This document shows, piece after piece, positions 18,982 through 28,164 of a DNA stretch of 64,000 nucleotides. The DNA comes from Gimesia aquarii (GTDB lineage: Bacteria > Planctomycetota > Planctomycetia > Planctomycetales > Planctomycetaceae): NCBI RefSeq assembly GCF_007748175.1, contig NZ_CP037422.1, forward strand, positions 2,377,231 through 2,441,230, written 5' to 3'. The translations under genes and the position numbers were made by a program. The notes beneath the pieces were generated by a model, which saw only the letters and a list, made by a program, of their open reading frames with translations, was not told the origin of the DNA and did no database searches. Within the stretch, counting starts at the first letter, position 1. Every line of letters begins with the position of its first letter.

Positions 18982-19010
18982 TTGCCGGGATTATTTCGCT
19001 CTGTTAAAAT
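18982..19010 (+). promoter_or_regulatory. Candidate sigma-70 promoter of the isomerase-xseAB-coaX-mnmE operon
   Basis: TTGCCG (18982-18987), 17-base spacer, TAAAAT (19005-19010). Expected start of transcription near 19017, leaving a short leader with AAGGAA directly before the ATG at 19041. Confidence 0.5.
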
Positions 19011-19040
19011 GTCTAGAAAAATTATTCTATAAGGAAACGT

Positions 19041-19823
19041 ATGTCTCGACTTAAACTCGCAGTCGCCACTCGCTGCTTTGGAATGCCCATCAAGCAGGCA
19101 ATCAAAACAGCAGCCCAAATCGGGGCGCGAGGAGTGCAATTGGATGTTCATACTGAAATCACAGCTTCATCGTTTGGGGCCTCTGGTGAACGCCATTTCC
19201 GCAAACTTCTAGAAGAATTCAACCTCTCGATTGCTTCATTACGGCTACCGGCCCAACGCGCATTAACAGAACCAGAATTCCTGGATCAGAGAATTTCAGC
19301 GATTAAATCCGCATTAGAATTCGCCCGGCGATTAAAAGTTCCATTTTTAATCATTCATCCCGGCGCAATTCAAACTGAGGAAGAAGGAAATTTCCCAATT
19401 GTGAGTGAAGTTTTGAATGATTTAGGCAAGTACGCTTCACACATTGGTACAGATCTTTGTATTGCCTGCGAAAAGAATTCACCAACAGTGATCCGAGAAT
19501 TAATTTCCTCAGTCAATACGGGATTCGTTGGGGTCGAATTTGACACCGCGGAAATGGTATTCAATAACCAGGATCCTGAAACATCTGTACGAGAGCTCCA
19601 TGCCTGGATTAAGTCATATCGGTTACGGGATGCGATTCGGGAAATGGACAGAGAGGGTGCTGAAGTTCCCCTGGGAGAAGGCATGGTTATCTGGGATCAA
19701 TTCCTGCCCTTGGTTTCAGAAACCGGATATCAAGGCTGGCTTGCCATTGATCGCACACAAGGTGATCAGCGTCTTGAAGATTGTCGTCGTGCCATAACGT
19801 ACTTGCAACCGATGCTCGCTTAG
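19041..19823 (+). CDS. Sugar phosphate isomerase/epimerase-like TIM-barrel protein
   Basis: 260-residue cytoplasmic protein of the xylose isomerase-like/AP endonuclease 2 fold. Pattern seen: AAQIGARGVQLDVHTEI (strand 1-2), LRLPAQRALTE, LKVPFLIIHPGAI with a conserved His, LCIACEKNSP with the metal-ligand Glu, VGVEFDTAEMVFNNQDP with an Asp, and GEGMVIWDQFLPLVSETGYQGWLAIDR with the terminal metal-site region. Members isomerise or epimerise keto-sugars such as hydroxypyruvate, tagatose or inosose; the specific substrate is not predictable. First gene of a likely operon with xseA 34 bp downstream, an unrelated function, so operon membership may be simple co-transcription. Confidence 0.82.
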   Translation: MSRLKLAVATRCFGMPIKQAIKTAAQIGARGVQLDVHTEITASSFGASGERHFRKLLEEFNLSIASLRLPAQRALTEPEFLDQRISAIKSALEFARRLKVPFLIIHPGAIQTEEEGNFPIVSEVLNDLGKYASHIGTDLCIACEKNSPTVIRELISSVNTGFVGVEFDTAEMVFNNQDPETSVRELHAWIKSYRLRDAIREMDREGAEVPLGEGMVIWDQFLPLVSETGYQGWLAIDRTQGDQRLEDCRRAITYLQPMLA

Positions 19824-19857
19824 TTAAATCATTTCACTTTCAGTCCAAAGCAATGAG

Positions 19858-21090
19858 ATGTCACTTTTAGAACCAGAAATACTTTCTGTCACTGAGACCA
19901 CTCGTCAGGTAAAAAATCTGGTCGAAGCCAATTTCCCACAAGCATGGGTGATCGGAGAGATTTCGAATTGTACGGTTGCCAGTTCCGGCCATGTCTACCT
20001 GACTTTAAAAGATGATTCGGCTCAACTGAGGGCAGTGATCTGGAAACGAACTGCGTCCCGACTGAAATTTCAAATTGAAGACGGAATGGAAGTCGTGGCT
20101 GTCGGTCCGATTGAAGTGTATCAGGCACGGGGTACGTATCAACTCAATATCGAACAATTGATACCGCAAGGAGTGGGTGCACTTGAACTGGCATTTCGTC
20201 AGATGCAGGAAAAACTGGCAGCGGAAGGCTTGTTCAACCCCGAACACAAACAGCCAATTCCTTTCTTCCCGCGCAAGATTGCATTAGTTACCAGTCCCAC
20301 AAGTGCCGCCGTCCGCGATATGCTGCAAGTCATCACCAGACGCTGGAACGCCGTCGATCTTGTGATCGTGCCTGTCGCTGTTCAGGGAGAGGGTGCTGCC
20401 GAACAAATCGCGGCTGGTATTGAAGTTGCTTCACAAATTCCAAACGTAGATACAATTATCACTGGTCGTGGTGGTGGTAGTCTCGAAGACCTCTGGGCAT
20501 TTAATGAAGAAGTCGTGGCGCGTGCCATCTTTGCGTGTCCGACTCCTGTCATCAGCGCTGTGGGACACGAAATCGATGTCAGTATTGCCGACCTTGTCGC
20601 AGATCGACGCGCCTTAACTCCCAGCGAAGCGGCTGAACTTGCAGTACCACTACAGTCGGACATATTAGCGACATTAACCCATTGGGGAGATCAACTAACG
20701 ACCCACCTAAAACAACGCGCCCAACAAGTCCGTTTACAACTTGATGCACTGGCGGCCCACCCTGCTCTGACACGGCCACTGGATATGATACATAACCGCG
20801 TTTCACAACTTGACGAACTGGATCGCAGACTGATACGAAGCACGCGCGAGTTAATATCTCGATTTAAATCAGAGACGAAACGACTGTCATCTGCACTGGA
20901 TGCATTGAGCCCTTTAAAAGTGTTGAACCGTGGTTATAGCATCACACGCGTTGAGACAAAGAGCCAAACGACAGAGACAGACATCGTCAAATCAATCAAA
21001 CAACTGAATGCGGGAGACACACTGCAAACACATGTCACTGATGGAGTCATTTTTAGTCAAGTTCAAAAAGTTGTTGAAGAAACATCATAA
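19858..21090 (+). CDS. xseA: Exodeoxyribonuclease VII large subunit
   Basis: Catalytic subunit of ExoVII, which degrades single-stranded DNA from both ends and works in repair. 410 residues, normal length. N-terminal OB-fold: WVIGEISNCTVASSGHVYLTLKDDSAQLRAVIW. Catalytic domain: KIALVTSPTSAAVRDMLQVITRRW, IITGRGGGSLEDLWAFNEE and PVISAVGHEIDVSIADLVADRRALTPSEAAELAVP, all family hallmarks. The C-terminal coiled-coil ends in LSPLKVLNRGYSIT, as in other XseA proteins. xseB follows 63 bp later. Confidence 0.96.
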   Translation: MSLLEPEILSVTETTRQVKNLVEANFPQAWVIGEISNCTVASSGHVYLTLKDDSAQLRAVIWKRTASRLKFQIEDGMEVVAVGPIEVYQARGTYQLNIEQLIPQGVGALELAFRQMQEKLAAEGLFNPEHKQPIPFFPRKIALVTSPTSAAVRDMLQVITRRWNAVDLVIVPVAVQGEGAAEQIAAGIEVASQIPNVDTIITGRGGGSLEDLWAFNEEVVARAIFACPTPVISAVGHEIDVSIADLVADRRALTPSEAAELAVPLQSDILATLTHWGDQLTTHLKQRAQQVRLQLDALAAHPALTRPLDMIHNRVSQLDELDRRLIRSTRELISRFKSETKRLSSALDALSPLKVLNRGYSITRVETKSQTTETDIVKSIKQLNAGDTLQTHVTDGVIFSQVQKVVEETS

Positions 21091-21153
21091 GCAGTACGAA
21101 CAAAGTGAATATGTTTCGTGAAATAGAAATTTTACTCGTAAAGATCTAAACAC

Positions 21154-21516
21154 ATGGCAAAGAAAAAATCAGCAAAATCAAATTCGAAAGCACCTCTGTT
21201 TGAAGAGTCACTGGCAGAACTGCAGGAGATTGTCAGTACACTCGAAGAAGGAACAGCCGGACTTGAAGAATCAATGGAAAATTTCGAACGGGGCGTCAAT
21301 TTATTACGATCCTGCTATCAGTCGCTTGAATCTGCAGAACAGAAAATCGAAATTTTGACTCGTGTCGATGATGATGGAAATCCTGTTTTGGAAGATTTTG
21401 ATGCGACTGCATCGATCGATACCAAAGGCTCAGCAAAGACTGGACGACGAAAAAACAGTGCAAAAAAGAATAACAAAGACGATAATGAGAGCCAGAACGA
21501 CCGAACTCTGTTTTAA
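21154..21516 (+). CDS. xseB: Exodeoxyribonuclease VII small subunit
   Basis: Small helical-hairpin subunit that binds the XseA coiled coil in multiple copies. The XseB core is clear: FEESLAELQEIVSTLEEGTAGLEESMENFERGVNLLRSCYQSLESAEQKIEIL. At 120 residues it is about 40 longer than E. coli XseB; the extra C-terminus is Lys/Asn/Asp rich (residues 90-120) and probably disordered. Confidence 0.95.
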   Translation: MAKKKSAKSNSKAPLFEESLAELQEIVSTLEEGTAGLEESMENFERGVNLLRSCYQSLESAEQKIEILTRVDDDGNPVLEDFDATASIDTKGSAKTGRRKNSAKKNNKDDNESQNDRTLF

Positions 21517-21560
21517 AAACGGGTAAAAAGTCCAGTACTCTTCGCCTGATAGAGACATTC

Positions 21561-22391
21561 ATGTCACAAACACTTCAACAATTAGTCATTGATGTCGGTA
21601 ACAGTCGAATCAAATTTGTTTCACTGATAACAGACTTCAAAGCAGCAGAGACTCAACAGCTTCCGCTTGTCAAAAATGCCTGCTCAACATTGATAGAAGA
21701 ACCCATCCCCTGGGAAGAGATTCAAAGCTGGTTTGATGGGCAACAAGACAACCAATGTCAGACTGTCGTTGCTGGTTCTAACCCTGAAGGTATCGAACGA
21801 GTCATTCAAAATTGGCCACAAGGTACGCTACGCCCCCCTATAGAGGTTCTTAATACGGCTGATTTTCCACTAGAAATCTGTGTCGAAGAGCCAAGGAAAG
21901 TGGGCATTGATCGTTTACTCAACGCTGTTGCCGCAAATCAGCTTCGAGATTCAGCACAGGGAGCGATCATTATCGATACCGGTACCGCTACAACAATTGA
22001 TGTCGTCACTCCCCAAGGCAGTTTTGCAGGGGGCGCGATTTTACCGGGTTTTGAATTGTCTGCCAAAGCACTGCATAACTATACTGCCCTACTTCCTCTG
22101 ATTCCCGTTGATGACTTGCATCAGGAAGAACCTGTCGTACTGGGTAAGAATACCACCGACGCAATTCGCAGTGGACTCTTCTGGGGACAACTGGGGGCCA
22201 TTCGTGAACTTGTCTGTCAACAACGGGATCAATTATTGCCCAATGCAAATCAAGTCGCGCCTCTCATTTTATTATCTGGTGGCGGTTCCGCTTTATTGGC
22301 TCCACACCTCGAAGGACTTGTACGCTTTGAACCGTTACTCACATTACAAGGGCTGGCAATAGTAGCTCAGAAAATCAGTGATTCTAAATAA
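21561..22391 (+). CDS. coaX: Type III pantothenate kinase
   Basis: Phosphorylates pantothenate in the first committed step of coenzyme A synthesis. ASKHA fold with three signatures: LVIDVGNSRIKF at the N-terminus (phosphate 1), VGIDRLLNAVAAN, and AIIIDTGTATTIDVVTPQGSFAGGAILPGFELSAKAL in the middle, with the adenosine motif LLSGGGSALLAPHL near the end. 276 residues, standard. The stop is 1 base before the ATG of the mnmE-like gene, so the two are translationally linked. Confidence 0.94.
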   Translation: MSQTLQQLVIDVGNSRIKFVSLITDFKAAETQQLPLVKNACSTLIEEPIPWEEIQSWFDGQQDNQCQTVVAGSNPEGIERVIQNWPQGTLRPPIEVLNTADFPLEICVEEPRKVGIDRLLNAVAANQLRDSAQGAIIIDTGTATTIDVVTPQGSFAGGAILPGFELSAKALHNYTALLPLIPVDDLHQEEPVVLGKNTTDAIRSGLFWGQLGAIRELVCQQRDQLLPNANQVAPLILLSGGGSALLAPHLEGLVRFEPLLTLQGLAIVAQKISDSK

Positions 22392-22392
22392 T

Positions 22393-23562
22393 ATGTTAGA
22401 TCGTTCCGAAACTAACTCTCACGCTTCCTGCTCTGCCGCACTCCTCACACCCCGCGGCAGAGGTGCCGTCGCGACCATTCGTGTCCACGGTGAGTCGCAC
22501 CGGCTGACAGACATGATCAATGCTTATTTTCAGGCGGCGAACCAGAAATCGTTCGATCAACACCCACTCAATCGCATTGTGTACGGACTCTGGGGCCAAT
22601 CCAATAACGAAGATCTTGTGATATGTCGCCTTGATCCGGAAACCGTTGATATTCACTGTCATGGTGGAATGGCAGCAGTTGAACGGATTCTGAATAACCT
22701 GGAGTCCCAAAGTTGTGAAATTCAAACGTGGCAGAAATTAATGAAAAAATCGCAGCCAGCATTGGATGTGGAGCTTCAGGAAACATTGATCGCTGCCACA
22801 ACATTTCGAACTGCTGAGATTTTGCTGCGACAATCACAGGGATTATTATCTGCTGCATTCAAAGCTTTATTACCCGATAATAAAACCACCTTTGATTCCA
22901 ACCAACTTCAATCACAAATCCGGCGGCTGCTTCGCTGGAAAAACCTGGGGTTGCATCTAAGCACTCCCTGGCGTGTTGTGTTAGCTGGTCGTCCGAATGT
23001 GGGTAAATCAAGTTTAATCAATGCGCTCCTGGGTTATGATCGATCCATTGTTTTTGATGAGGCAGGCACCACACGTGATGTATTGACGGCAACGACAGCA
23101 ATTGAAGGCTGGCCGTTTCAGTTTTCTGATACAGCAGGAATCCGTAATCAGGCCGCTCCACTGGAAGCAGCTGGTATTCAACGTGCAGAACAGATTCTGG
23201 CTGAAGCCGACTGCCAGGTAATCCTGCTAGATACCAGTCAACCCGCTCATGCAGACGACCACCGTTTGCTTTCGCAATGGCCAGATTCAATCGTGGTCGC
23301 TCATAAAGCCGATCTCCCTCAACAATGGGATGCTGCTCTCCCCAAACAGGGTATTGCTGTTTCATCTAAAACCAATTCAGGTCTTGATACACTGATGAAA
23401 CAACTGGTAAAACGGCTTATACCAGAAATCCCTGATAAGAATACGGCGATTCCAGTCACAGTAAGGCAGACCAGACTGTTAGAAGAAGCAAGTCTGGCAC
23501 TCGAAGACTCTGAACATCAAATGTATTGCAAACTGATTCAACAATTAATCTCAGTAGACTGA
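22393..23562 (+). CDS. MnmE/TrmE-like GTPase, C-terminally truncated
   Basis: About 389 residues from the ATG at 22393; a GTG at 22378 overlapping coaX is a less likely start. N-terminal tetrahydrofolate-type domain begins LLTPRGRGAVATIRV and includes VDIHCHGG, both MnmE signatures. G domain: GRPNVGKSS (G1, about 199-207), TTRD (G2), DTAGIR (G3), AHKADL (G4 variant of NKxD). Two MnmE features are missing: the F-x-x-RAF-x-NGK-x-DL segment of the central helical domain, and the C-terminal C-[IV]-GK motif whose Cys is required for tRNA wobble-U modification; the protein ends LIQQLISVD. It may therefore be a divergent paralogue rather than an active MnmE. MnmG is not in the window. Confidence 0.82.
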   Translation: MLDRSETNSHASCSAALLTPRGRGAVATIRVHGESHRLTDMINAYFQAANQKSFDQHPLNRIVYGLWGQSNNEDLVICRLDPETVDIHCHGGMAAVERILNNLESQSCEIQTWQKLMKKSQPALDVELQETLIAATTFRTAEILLRQSQGLLSAAFKALLPDNKTTFDSNQLQSQIRRLLRWKNLGLHLSTPWRVVLAGRPNVGKSSLINALLGYDRSIVFDEAGTTRDVLTATTAIEGWPFQFSDTAGIRNQAAPLEAAGIQRAEQILAEADCQVILLDTSQPAHADDHRLLSQWPDSIVVAHKADLPQQWDAALPKQGIAVSSKTNSGLDTLMKQLVKRLIPEIPDKNTAIPVTVRQTRLLEEASLALEDSEHQMYCKLIQQLISVD

Positions 23563-23583
23563 TGCAGCATAGAGAACCTTGAG

Positions 23584-24876
23584 TCATCGTTGCGCAACTG
23601 TCTGCTTCCATTGATGGAGCGCCATCATCAAATTGGCCTGAGTCCACAACAACGGAGTGATGTCATTGGGAACATACTTCCCTTTTTCCAGATAATAGGA
23701 TTCAGGACAGCGATAAGGACCGAAAGTTGATTCGTGCGTCGTGAGCTGATTGAGTGAGCGATCCAGATGGAAACGTTGTTTTTGAGCATCTTCAGAATGT
23801 TCTGATTTCAGAAATCGTTGTCCATAGATCACAGATAAAATGGAATCGAAAATACACCACTGAGCTTCCTGATTTGGCTTCAATAGTCGATCTCGCTTTG
23901 CCTGGTTTTCACTGAAATCACTTGTTCTGTCGTCTTCGCTAAACATTTCCTTATAGTCAGCACACCAGTATGAATCTCCCTGATAACGACGAATTCCATA
24001 TTCCCCCATCAAATGTGTTCTGACATCTTCCATAATGGATTCTGCCATCTCATCTTGAACGAGTCCGAGAGGGTAAATTAAAAACAACAGGGCACCATCA
24101 TATTTTCGGGCCAGCAATGGGTCGGTCTGGACGCACTCAGCCGGAAGAATTTGTGACAGAGTTGATTGTCCCTGCTCAATTAATTCATTCATCAATTCAG
24201 GTGGAACACGTTTTTTGCCAAATGTAAAATGGCTCCAGTTTTCACTTTGATCCAGATAACGTTTCAACATCATCAATGCAGAAACGACTGTACCAATGCT
24301 GGAAGCCTCGATCTTACGAGCCTCTTCCCAGTGACCACTGTCTGCATCTTCCCAGAATCGAATCTTCTCGAAATAACGTACAAACGCTGCCAACAGTTCT
24401 ACTGATTCTTTATCAGGCGTCAACTTCCCTTGCTTTAACAAAAGACTATATAGCCAAACGTAATAGCCCAATGCATCATTTTGAGCGTGAGCCCACTTTT
24501 CATCGATTTCTGCAAGTGTGTTCCCATCAAATCGAATATGGGGACGTTTCATGATTTCCGCCGCTTGATATTTTCCAGAAATGATATCATCAAAACGATC
24601 TCTGTGTTTGATAAAGTAATCGGTTAAAGTCGCCATAGCTTTACAAGCCGGCTTCTCTTTGCCGACTGCAAATAATGCATGAGCAATATGAATATTATCT
24701 CGTACCCAGATACTCTGATATCCTGTCGATTCATGAGCGATCGCCGCAGGAAAGAGGCCATTCTTCAAAGCGGGGAAAGAAAATGTCTCTTTCGAATCCA
24801 GGAATGAGATTAGTTGTTCTGTTTCTTTAACCGTCTCCAGAGATTGTTTTAAAGAGTGAAACGTGCTGCCATCCAT
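23584..24876 (-). CDS. GH15-like glucoamylase/phosphorylase-kinase-type protein
   Basis: 430-residue cytoplasmic (alpha/alpha)6-barrel protein. The start of the barrel reads NGLFPAAIAHESTGYQSIWVRDNIHIAHALF, the WxRDN signature of GH15 and the phosphorylase kinase alpha/beta subunits. Later come DEKWAHAQNDALGYYVWLYSLLL, with a candidate general acid or base in the HAQND(A)LG loop, and WEEARKIEASSIGTVVSAL, whose Glu would sit near the second catalytic position. No signal peptide or carbohydrate-binding domain. It probably acts on a cytoplasmic alpha-glucan or trehalose-like substrate, but hydrolysis is not proven. It is convergent with the mnmE-like gene (21 bp). Confidence 0.78.
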   Translation of the reverse strand: MDGSTFHSLKQSLETVKETEQLISFLDSKETFSFPALKNGLFPAAIAHESTGYQSIWVRDNIHIAHALFAVGKEKPACKAMATLTDYFIKHRDRFDDIISGKYQAAEIMKRPHIRFDGNTLAEIDEKWAHAQNDALGYYVWLYSLLLKQGKLTPDKESVELLAAFVRYFEKIRFWEDADSGHWEEARKIEASSIGTVVSALMMLKRYLDQSENWSHFTFGKKRVPPELMNELIEQGQSTLSQILPAECVQTDPLLARKYDGALLFLIYPLGLVQDEMAESIMEDVRTHLMGEYGIRRYQGDSYWCADYKEMFSEDDRTSDFSENQAKRDRLLKPNQEAQWCIFDSILSVIYGQRFLKSEHSEDAQKQRFHLDRSLNQLTTHESTFGPYRCPESYYLEKGKYVPNDITPLLWTQANLMMALHQWKQTVAQR

Positions 24877-25298
24877 ATTAAAAACCTGATTTTTCGTTTG
24901 CTGAATTCAATCTTCCATTTGAAACACACAACGATCGAATTGACTATCGCCATGTTGAGTCGAGCGGCTCGAATTGTGAAACAATTTGCTGAAAAATGCA
25001 ACGTCTGGTTCGCTACAAACAATTTGAAATCTGTTTCAAAAAATCAACAATGTTGTCTTTCTGCATCATTTTAGGTCACTCAGAAATCGTTGAATAGAGT
25101 GTTCTTCTTTAAAACAATACCCTGCACTGCTTCTGTAAACCTCTATAACCTGCAGCACCATCCTATTCCGGTCAAGTCCTGAGAGCTGTTCTCAAGTCCC
25201 TACTCTGATTCAGCAGGGAGGAATAAAAATTGCTCTTGATACTATCTCGCCACCGAGGTCCTCATTCTTCGCATTGTCTTTATTAATTCGGTTTACTT
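24877..25298. other. Divergent promoter region, no gene seen
   Basis: 422-bp spacer between the GH15-like gene and the GT-C/TPR gene. No promoter close to consensus, riboswitch or repeat was recognised. The short plus-strand frame in it begins inside the GH15-like gene and has no protein-like pattern. Confidence 0.45.
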
Positions 25299-27890
25299 AT
25301 GAAAGGCAACCCCCAATCTCTGTTTCGATCACATAAGATCGGTATTATCGCCTTGCTCGTGATTTTCTCCAGTATGGCTATGGCGCGGTGGAATCAGCTC
25401 TATTTTTTTACCCCCGACAGTGCCCGCTATGTGATGATGGCAAAATCGATTGCCAATGGTTCCGGTTATCGAGAAATCGATACTCCCGGCGAACCATTAT
25501 ATGCGCACCGTCCTCCCGGAATGTCGGTGCTCTTGACCCCGGCGGCGTTAATTGCTCCCTACAATGTTTTATTAGCGAAAACGACTGTCTTATTTGCAGC
25601 ACTGGCTCTAATCACTCTGCTTTATCAATACGTTCGCCAATTACATGCGACAGAGACAGTATTGGCGAATCAAAGCTCAACAGGCCTCTATTGGCCCGCT
25701 CTGCTGATTACAGGCCTGTTTGCCATCAATCCTTATACACTGTTTTTCTCCACACTCGTCATGAGCGAAATTCCATTCATGGCCTGTTCTCTGGGTATTT
25801 TCTATCTATTGGCAATTCGACAGGATCAACCTGGCAAAAAAGACTTATTACTATTTACCAGCCTGCTGATCTTTCTACCTTTCCTGAGAACAATTGGTGT
25901 CGCTTTAGTGCTGGCGATCGGTCTATGGGCAATTGTCCGCCGCAAACGTTGGCCCTGGTTAACAGGCGTTGCTTGCTCTTTACTGGCTTCCGGAATCTGG
26001 ATGTATCGAAATTCTGCCCTGGAAAAGAGTGGATATTCTTCAATTGCCTTGAAAGAAATCGAATCACAGGGAATTCTGGGAACGTTAATCGGCATTTTTC
26101 AAAGGTGTATCACTCACTTTGAAAGCTTCTGCCAGAAACTGTTTCCCGATATGCCAGGAGCCGCACCTCGTTATTCACGAATGATTCTGGATGAAAATCA
26201 TTTCCTTCCCGGACCGGTCTGGTTCTATCTGATTTTGGGAGGACTCGTTCTTACTCTCTCTTTATATGGAATGATCAAACGCCGTAATCAAGGGGGAACT
26301 GCTGCTTTAGGATATGTCATTCTCAGCCTCGGAATGCTCTCATTATGGCCCTGGATTCAACAGCGGTTTACGCTTCCACTACTACCAATCGTTCTCGCAT
26401 TTGTGCCTGCTGGCTGGAGTGCCTTTGCGCAACACATCGAGATCTCGCGACCCCAAACCCGCAAAGTGATGATTACCGCGTTTTCGGTCTTCCTGCTATT
26501 ATTCTGTAGCAAGCTGATTCAAACAGATTATCGATTGGTGAATGCTAATCTGCAGATGGTCACTCATCCGAATCAGTTCTATAGAGATCAGCTTCCACCG
26601 AATCAATTCAGCAACTGGACAACAGCCGGTGAGTGGGTTAAACAGAATACATCTCCTGACAGTCGCTTGATTACACGGCGTGCCGACGTCGCAACAACCG
26701 GACAGCGATATCAAACACTCGATTTTTTTGAAACAACGAATGCGGAGAAACTTCATCAGAAGATTCAAGATTTTTCCGCAAATTATCTTGTTTCCTTCGA
26801 CCGAAATACGGTATCAGCTTTTCCCTGGCATCTACTCGATCAGGACCTTGTCTATCGGATAACTCCCGTTTATGACAAACAGGGTGTGATGATTCTCAAA
26901 CTGGAACCCAACCGTAGTGGGACCATTCGCCATAAATACTGGCATGCCGATGATTCACTGGCTATAGCGCGTGACGCCATTGAACGATTCCCACATCGAC
27001 TTTCCTTTCAAGTGGCTTTGACACAACAGCTATTTGCGGCCGGACACGATGCCGAATTGATAGAGTATGTGGAAAGTTTGCAACAGCAAGGAATTCAAGA
27101 CGTCAGACTGACAAATTTGCTGGCCTGGTCATTAATCAAGACCCAACGTTATCAAAAAGCGATTCGTGAATTCGAACGTGCCTTCGCTATGCCCGACCAG
27201 AAAATGCTCCGCCGTGATTTGGTACAGGGAATTAATCTGGCACAAAAATCATTGGAAGCCCAGTACCATGCTACAGACCAGCAACAATCAGATAGTAGCG
27301 ATAATAATAAGGACCTTAAACGGGCCACAACCTACTTCCGTTTATCACACATCGAACGGGCAGAACAGATCCTCGTTGAAGCAATCAAAAAAGGCCCTCC
27401 ATATCAGGAAGGTCTAGGAAAATTACATACATTACTGGCCAAAGTCTATCTCGCAGAAAACCGTAAAGCCGATGCAGTTCAGGAATTACAGTCCGCTGTT
27501 AAGTCAGGTAATACTGATGCACATGCCCTATTGCAAATGCTGGAACGAGAAGAAAAAGTAGAAAATTTGATAAAAATTCTGGAAAACAAACATGATGACA
27601 AAACAAGACAATCTATGGAACGTCTTCTGTCAGAAACAGTTGATTTAGCTCAGTCTTATGAACAAAACGGCATTCCAGGAAAAGCGCTGCATTTAATGGA
27701 ACGGGCGAATACATTAATTCCCAATAAACCACAGTTGTTGAAGTTATTACTCAAGTATCAGCAGTTTTATGCTCTGATACCTGAAGCTGAAGAAACATTA
27801 TTACAGCTCCAGAAGCTGACTCCGCACGACCCAGATTTGGCGAAAGAAGCCCAAAAGATGAAATCACGAAAACAGGTTCCTCGTTTCTAA
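25299..27890 (+). CDS. GT-C (ArnT/PMT-like) glycosyltransferase with C-terminal TPR domain
   Basis: 863-residue membrane protein. Residues 1-420 carry about 10-12 hydrophobic helices with the GT39-like first loop: FFTPDSARYVMMAKSIANGSGY (the acidic residue is the likely catalytic Asp) and HRPPGMSVLLTP. This fits a dolichyl- or undecaprenyl-phosphate-sugar-dependent transferase on the periplasmic face. After a periplasmic region (about 430-560) comes a run of TPR-like helices to the end (LTNLLAWSLIKTQRYQKAIREFERAF, LGKLHTLLAKVYLAENRKADAVQELQSAVKSG, GKALHLMERANTLIPNKPQLLKLLLKY). The fusion could recruit protein acceptors for glycosylation, an inference. It stands alone with no nearby glycan genes. 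Confidence 0.8.
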   Translation: MKGNPQSLFRSHKIGIIALLVIFSSMAMARWNQLYFFTPDSARYVMMAKSIANGSGYREIDTPGEPLYAHRPPGMSVLLTPAALIAPYNVLLAKTTVLFAALALITLLYQYVRQLHATETVLANQSSTGLYWPALLITGLFAINPYTLFFSTLVMSEIPFMACSLGIFYLLAIRQDQPGKKDLLLFTSLLIFLPFLRTIGVALVLAIGLWAIVRRKRWPWLTGVACSLLASGIWMYRNSALEKSGYSSIALKEIESQGILGTLIGIFQRCITHFESFCQKLFPDMPGAAPRYSRMILDENHFLPGPVWFYLILGGLVLTLSLYGMIKRRNQGGTAALGYVILSLGMLSLWPWIQQRFTLPLLPIVLAFVPAGWSAFAQHIEISRPQTRKVMITAFSVFLLLFCSKLIQTDYRLVNANLQMVTHPNQFYRDQLPPNQFSNWTTAGEWVKQNTSPDSRLITRRADVATTGQRYQTLDFFETTNAEKLHQKIQDFSANYLVSFDRNTVSAFPWHLLDQDLVYRITPVYDKQGVMILKLEPNRSGTIRHKYWHADDSLAIARDAIERFPHRLSFQVALTQQLFAAGHDAELIEYVESLQQQGIQDVRLTNLLAWSLIKTQRYQKAIREFERAFAMPDQKMLRRDLVQGINLAQKSLEAQYHATDQQQSDSSDNNKDLKRATTYFRLSHIERAEQILVEAIKKGPPYQEGLGKLHTLLAKVYLAENRKADAVQELQSAVKSGNTDAHALLQMLEREEKVENLIKILENKHDDKTRQSMERLLSETVDLAQSYEQNGIPGKALHLMERANTLIPNKPQLLKLLLKYQQFYALIPEAEETLLQLQKLTPHDPDLAKEAQKMKSRKQVPRF

Positions 27891-28009
27891 AAAACAACCA
27901 TCAACGGTCGTATATGCATCATTCCCGTTAATATCCGACATGCTCTCAAAAAGAGGGTAAAATTATTCATACGAGAATTTGTTGCGGGCCAGTAACGGGG
28001 GGACTTCTG

Positions 28010-28150
28010 ATGGAACTCTGGATCGATGGCTGGATTCATTACTTTCTTGGTGTCTGGGATAATGCAACCTTCACTGATTATCTCATCTTGATTGTCTGTG
28101 TCGCCATTATCGGTGGTTTTTTCAACTTCCGCCAAAACAGCACCAAGTAA
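28010..28150 (+). CDS. Small predicted membrane protein (46 aa)
   Basis: ORF of 46 codons from ATG with a GGGGGGA ribosome-binding site 5 bases upstream. One membrane helix (YLILIVCVAIIGGFF, residues 24-38) after a Trp-rich start and before a short basic tail (FRQNSTK). It ends 14 bp before the convergent S4 gene. An antisense frame (27887-28135) covers it but has less protein-like composition. Real expression is plausible, not shown. Confidence 0.5.
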   Translation: MELWIDGWIHYFLGVWDNATFTDYLILIVCVAIIGGFFNFRQNSTK

Positions 28151-28164
28151 TCAACGGCTGAGAG

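Noticed and set aside
27887..28135. 82-codon minus-strand frame after the GT-C/TPR gene
   Set aside because: It is antisense to the small membrane ORF, overlaps the stop of the upstream gene and has no recognisable pattern or start signal.
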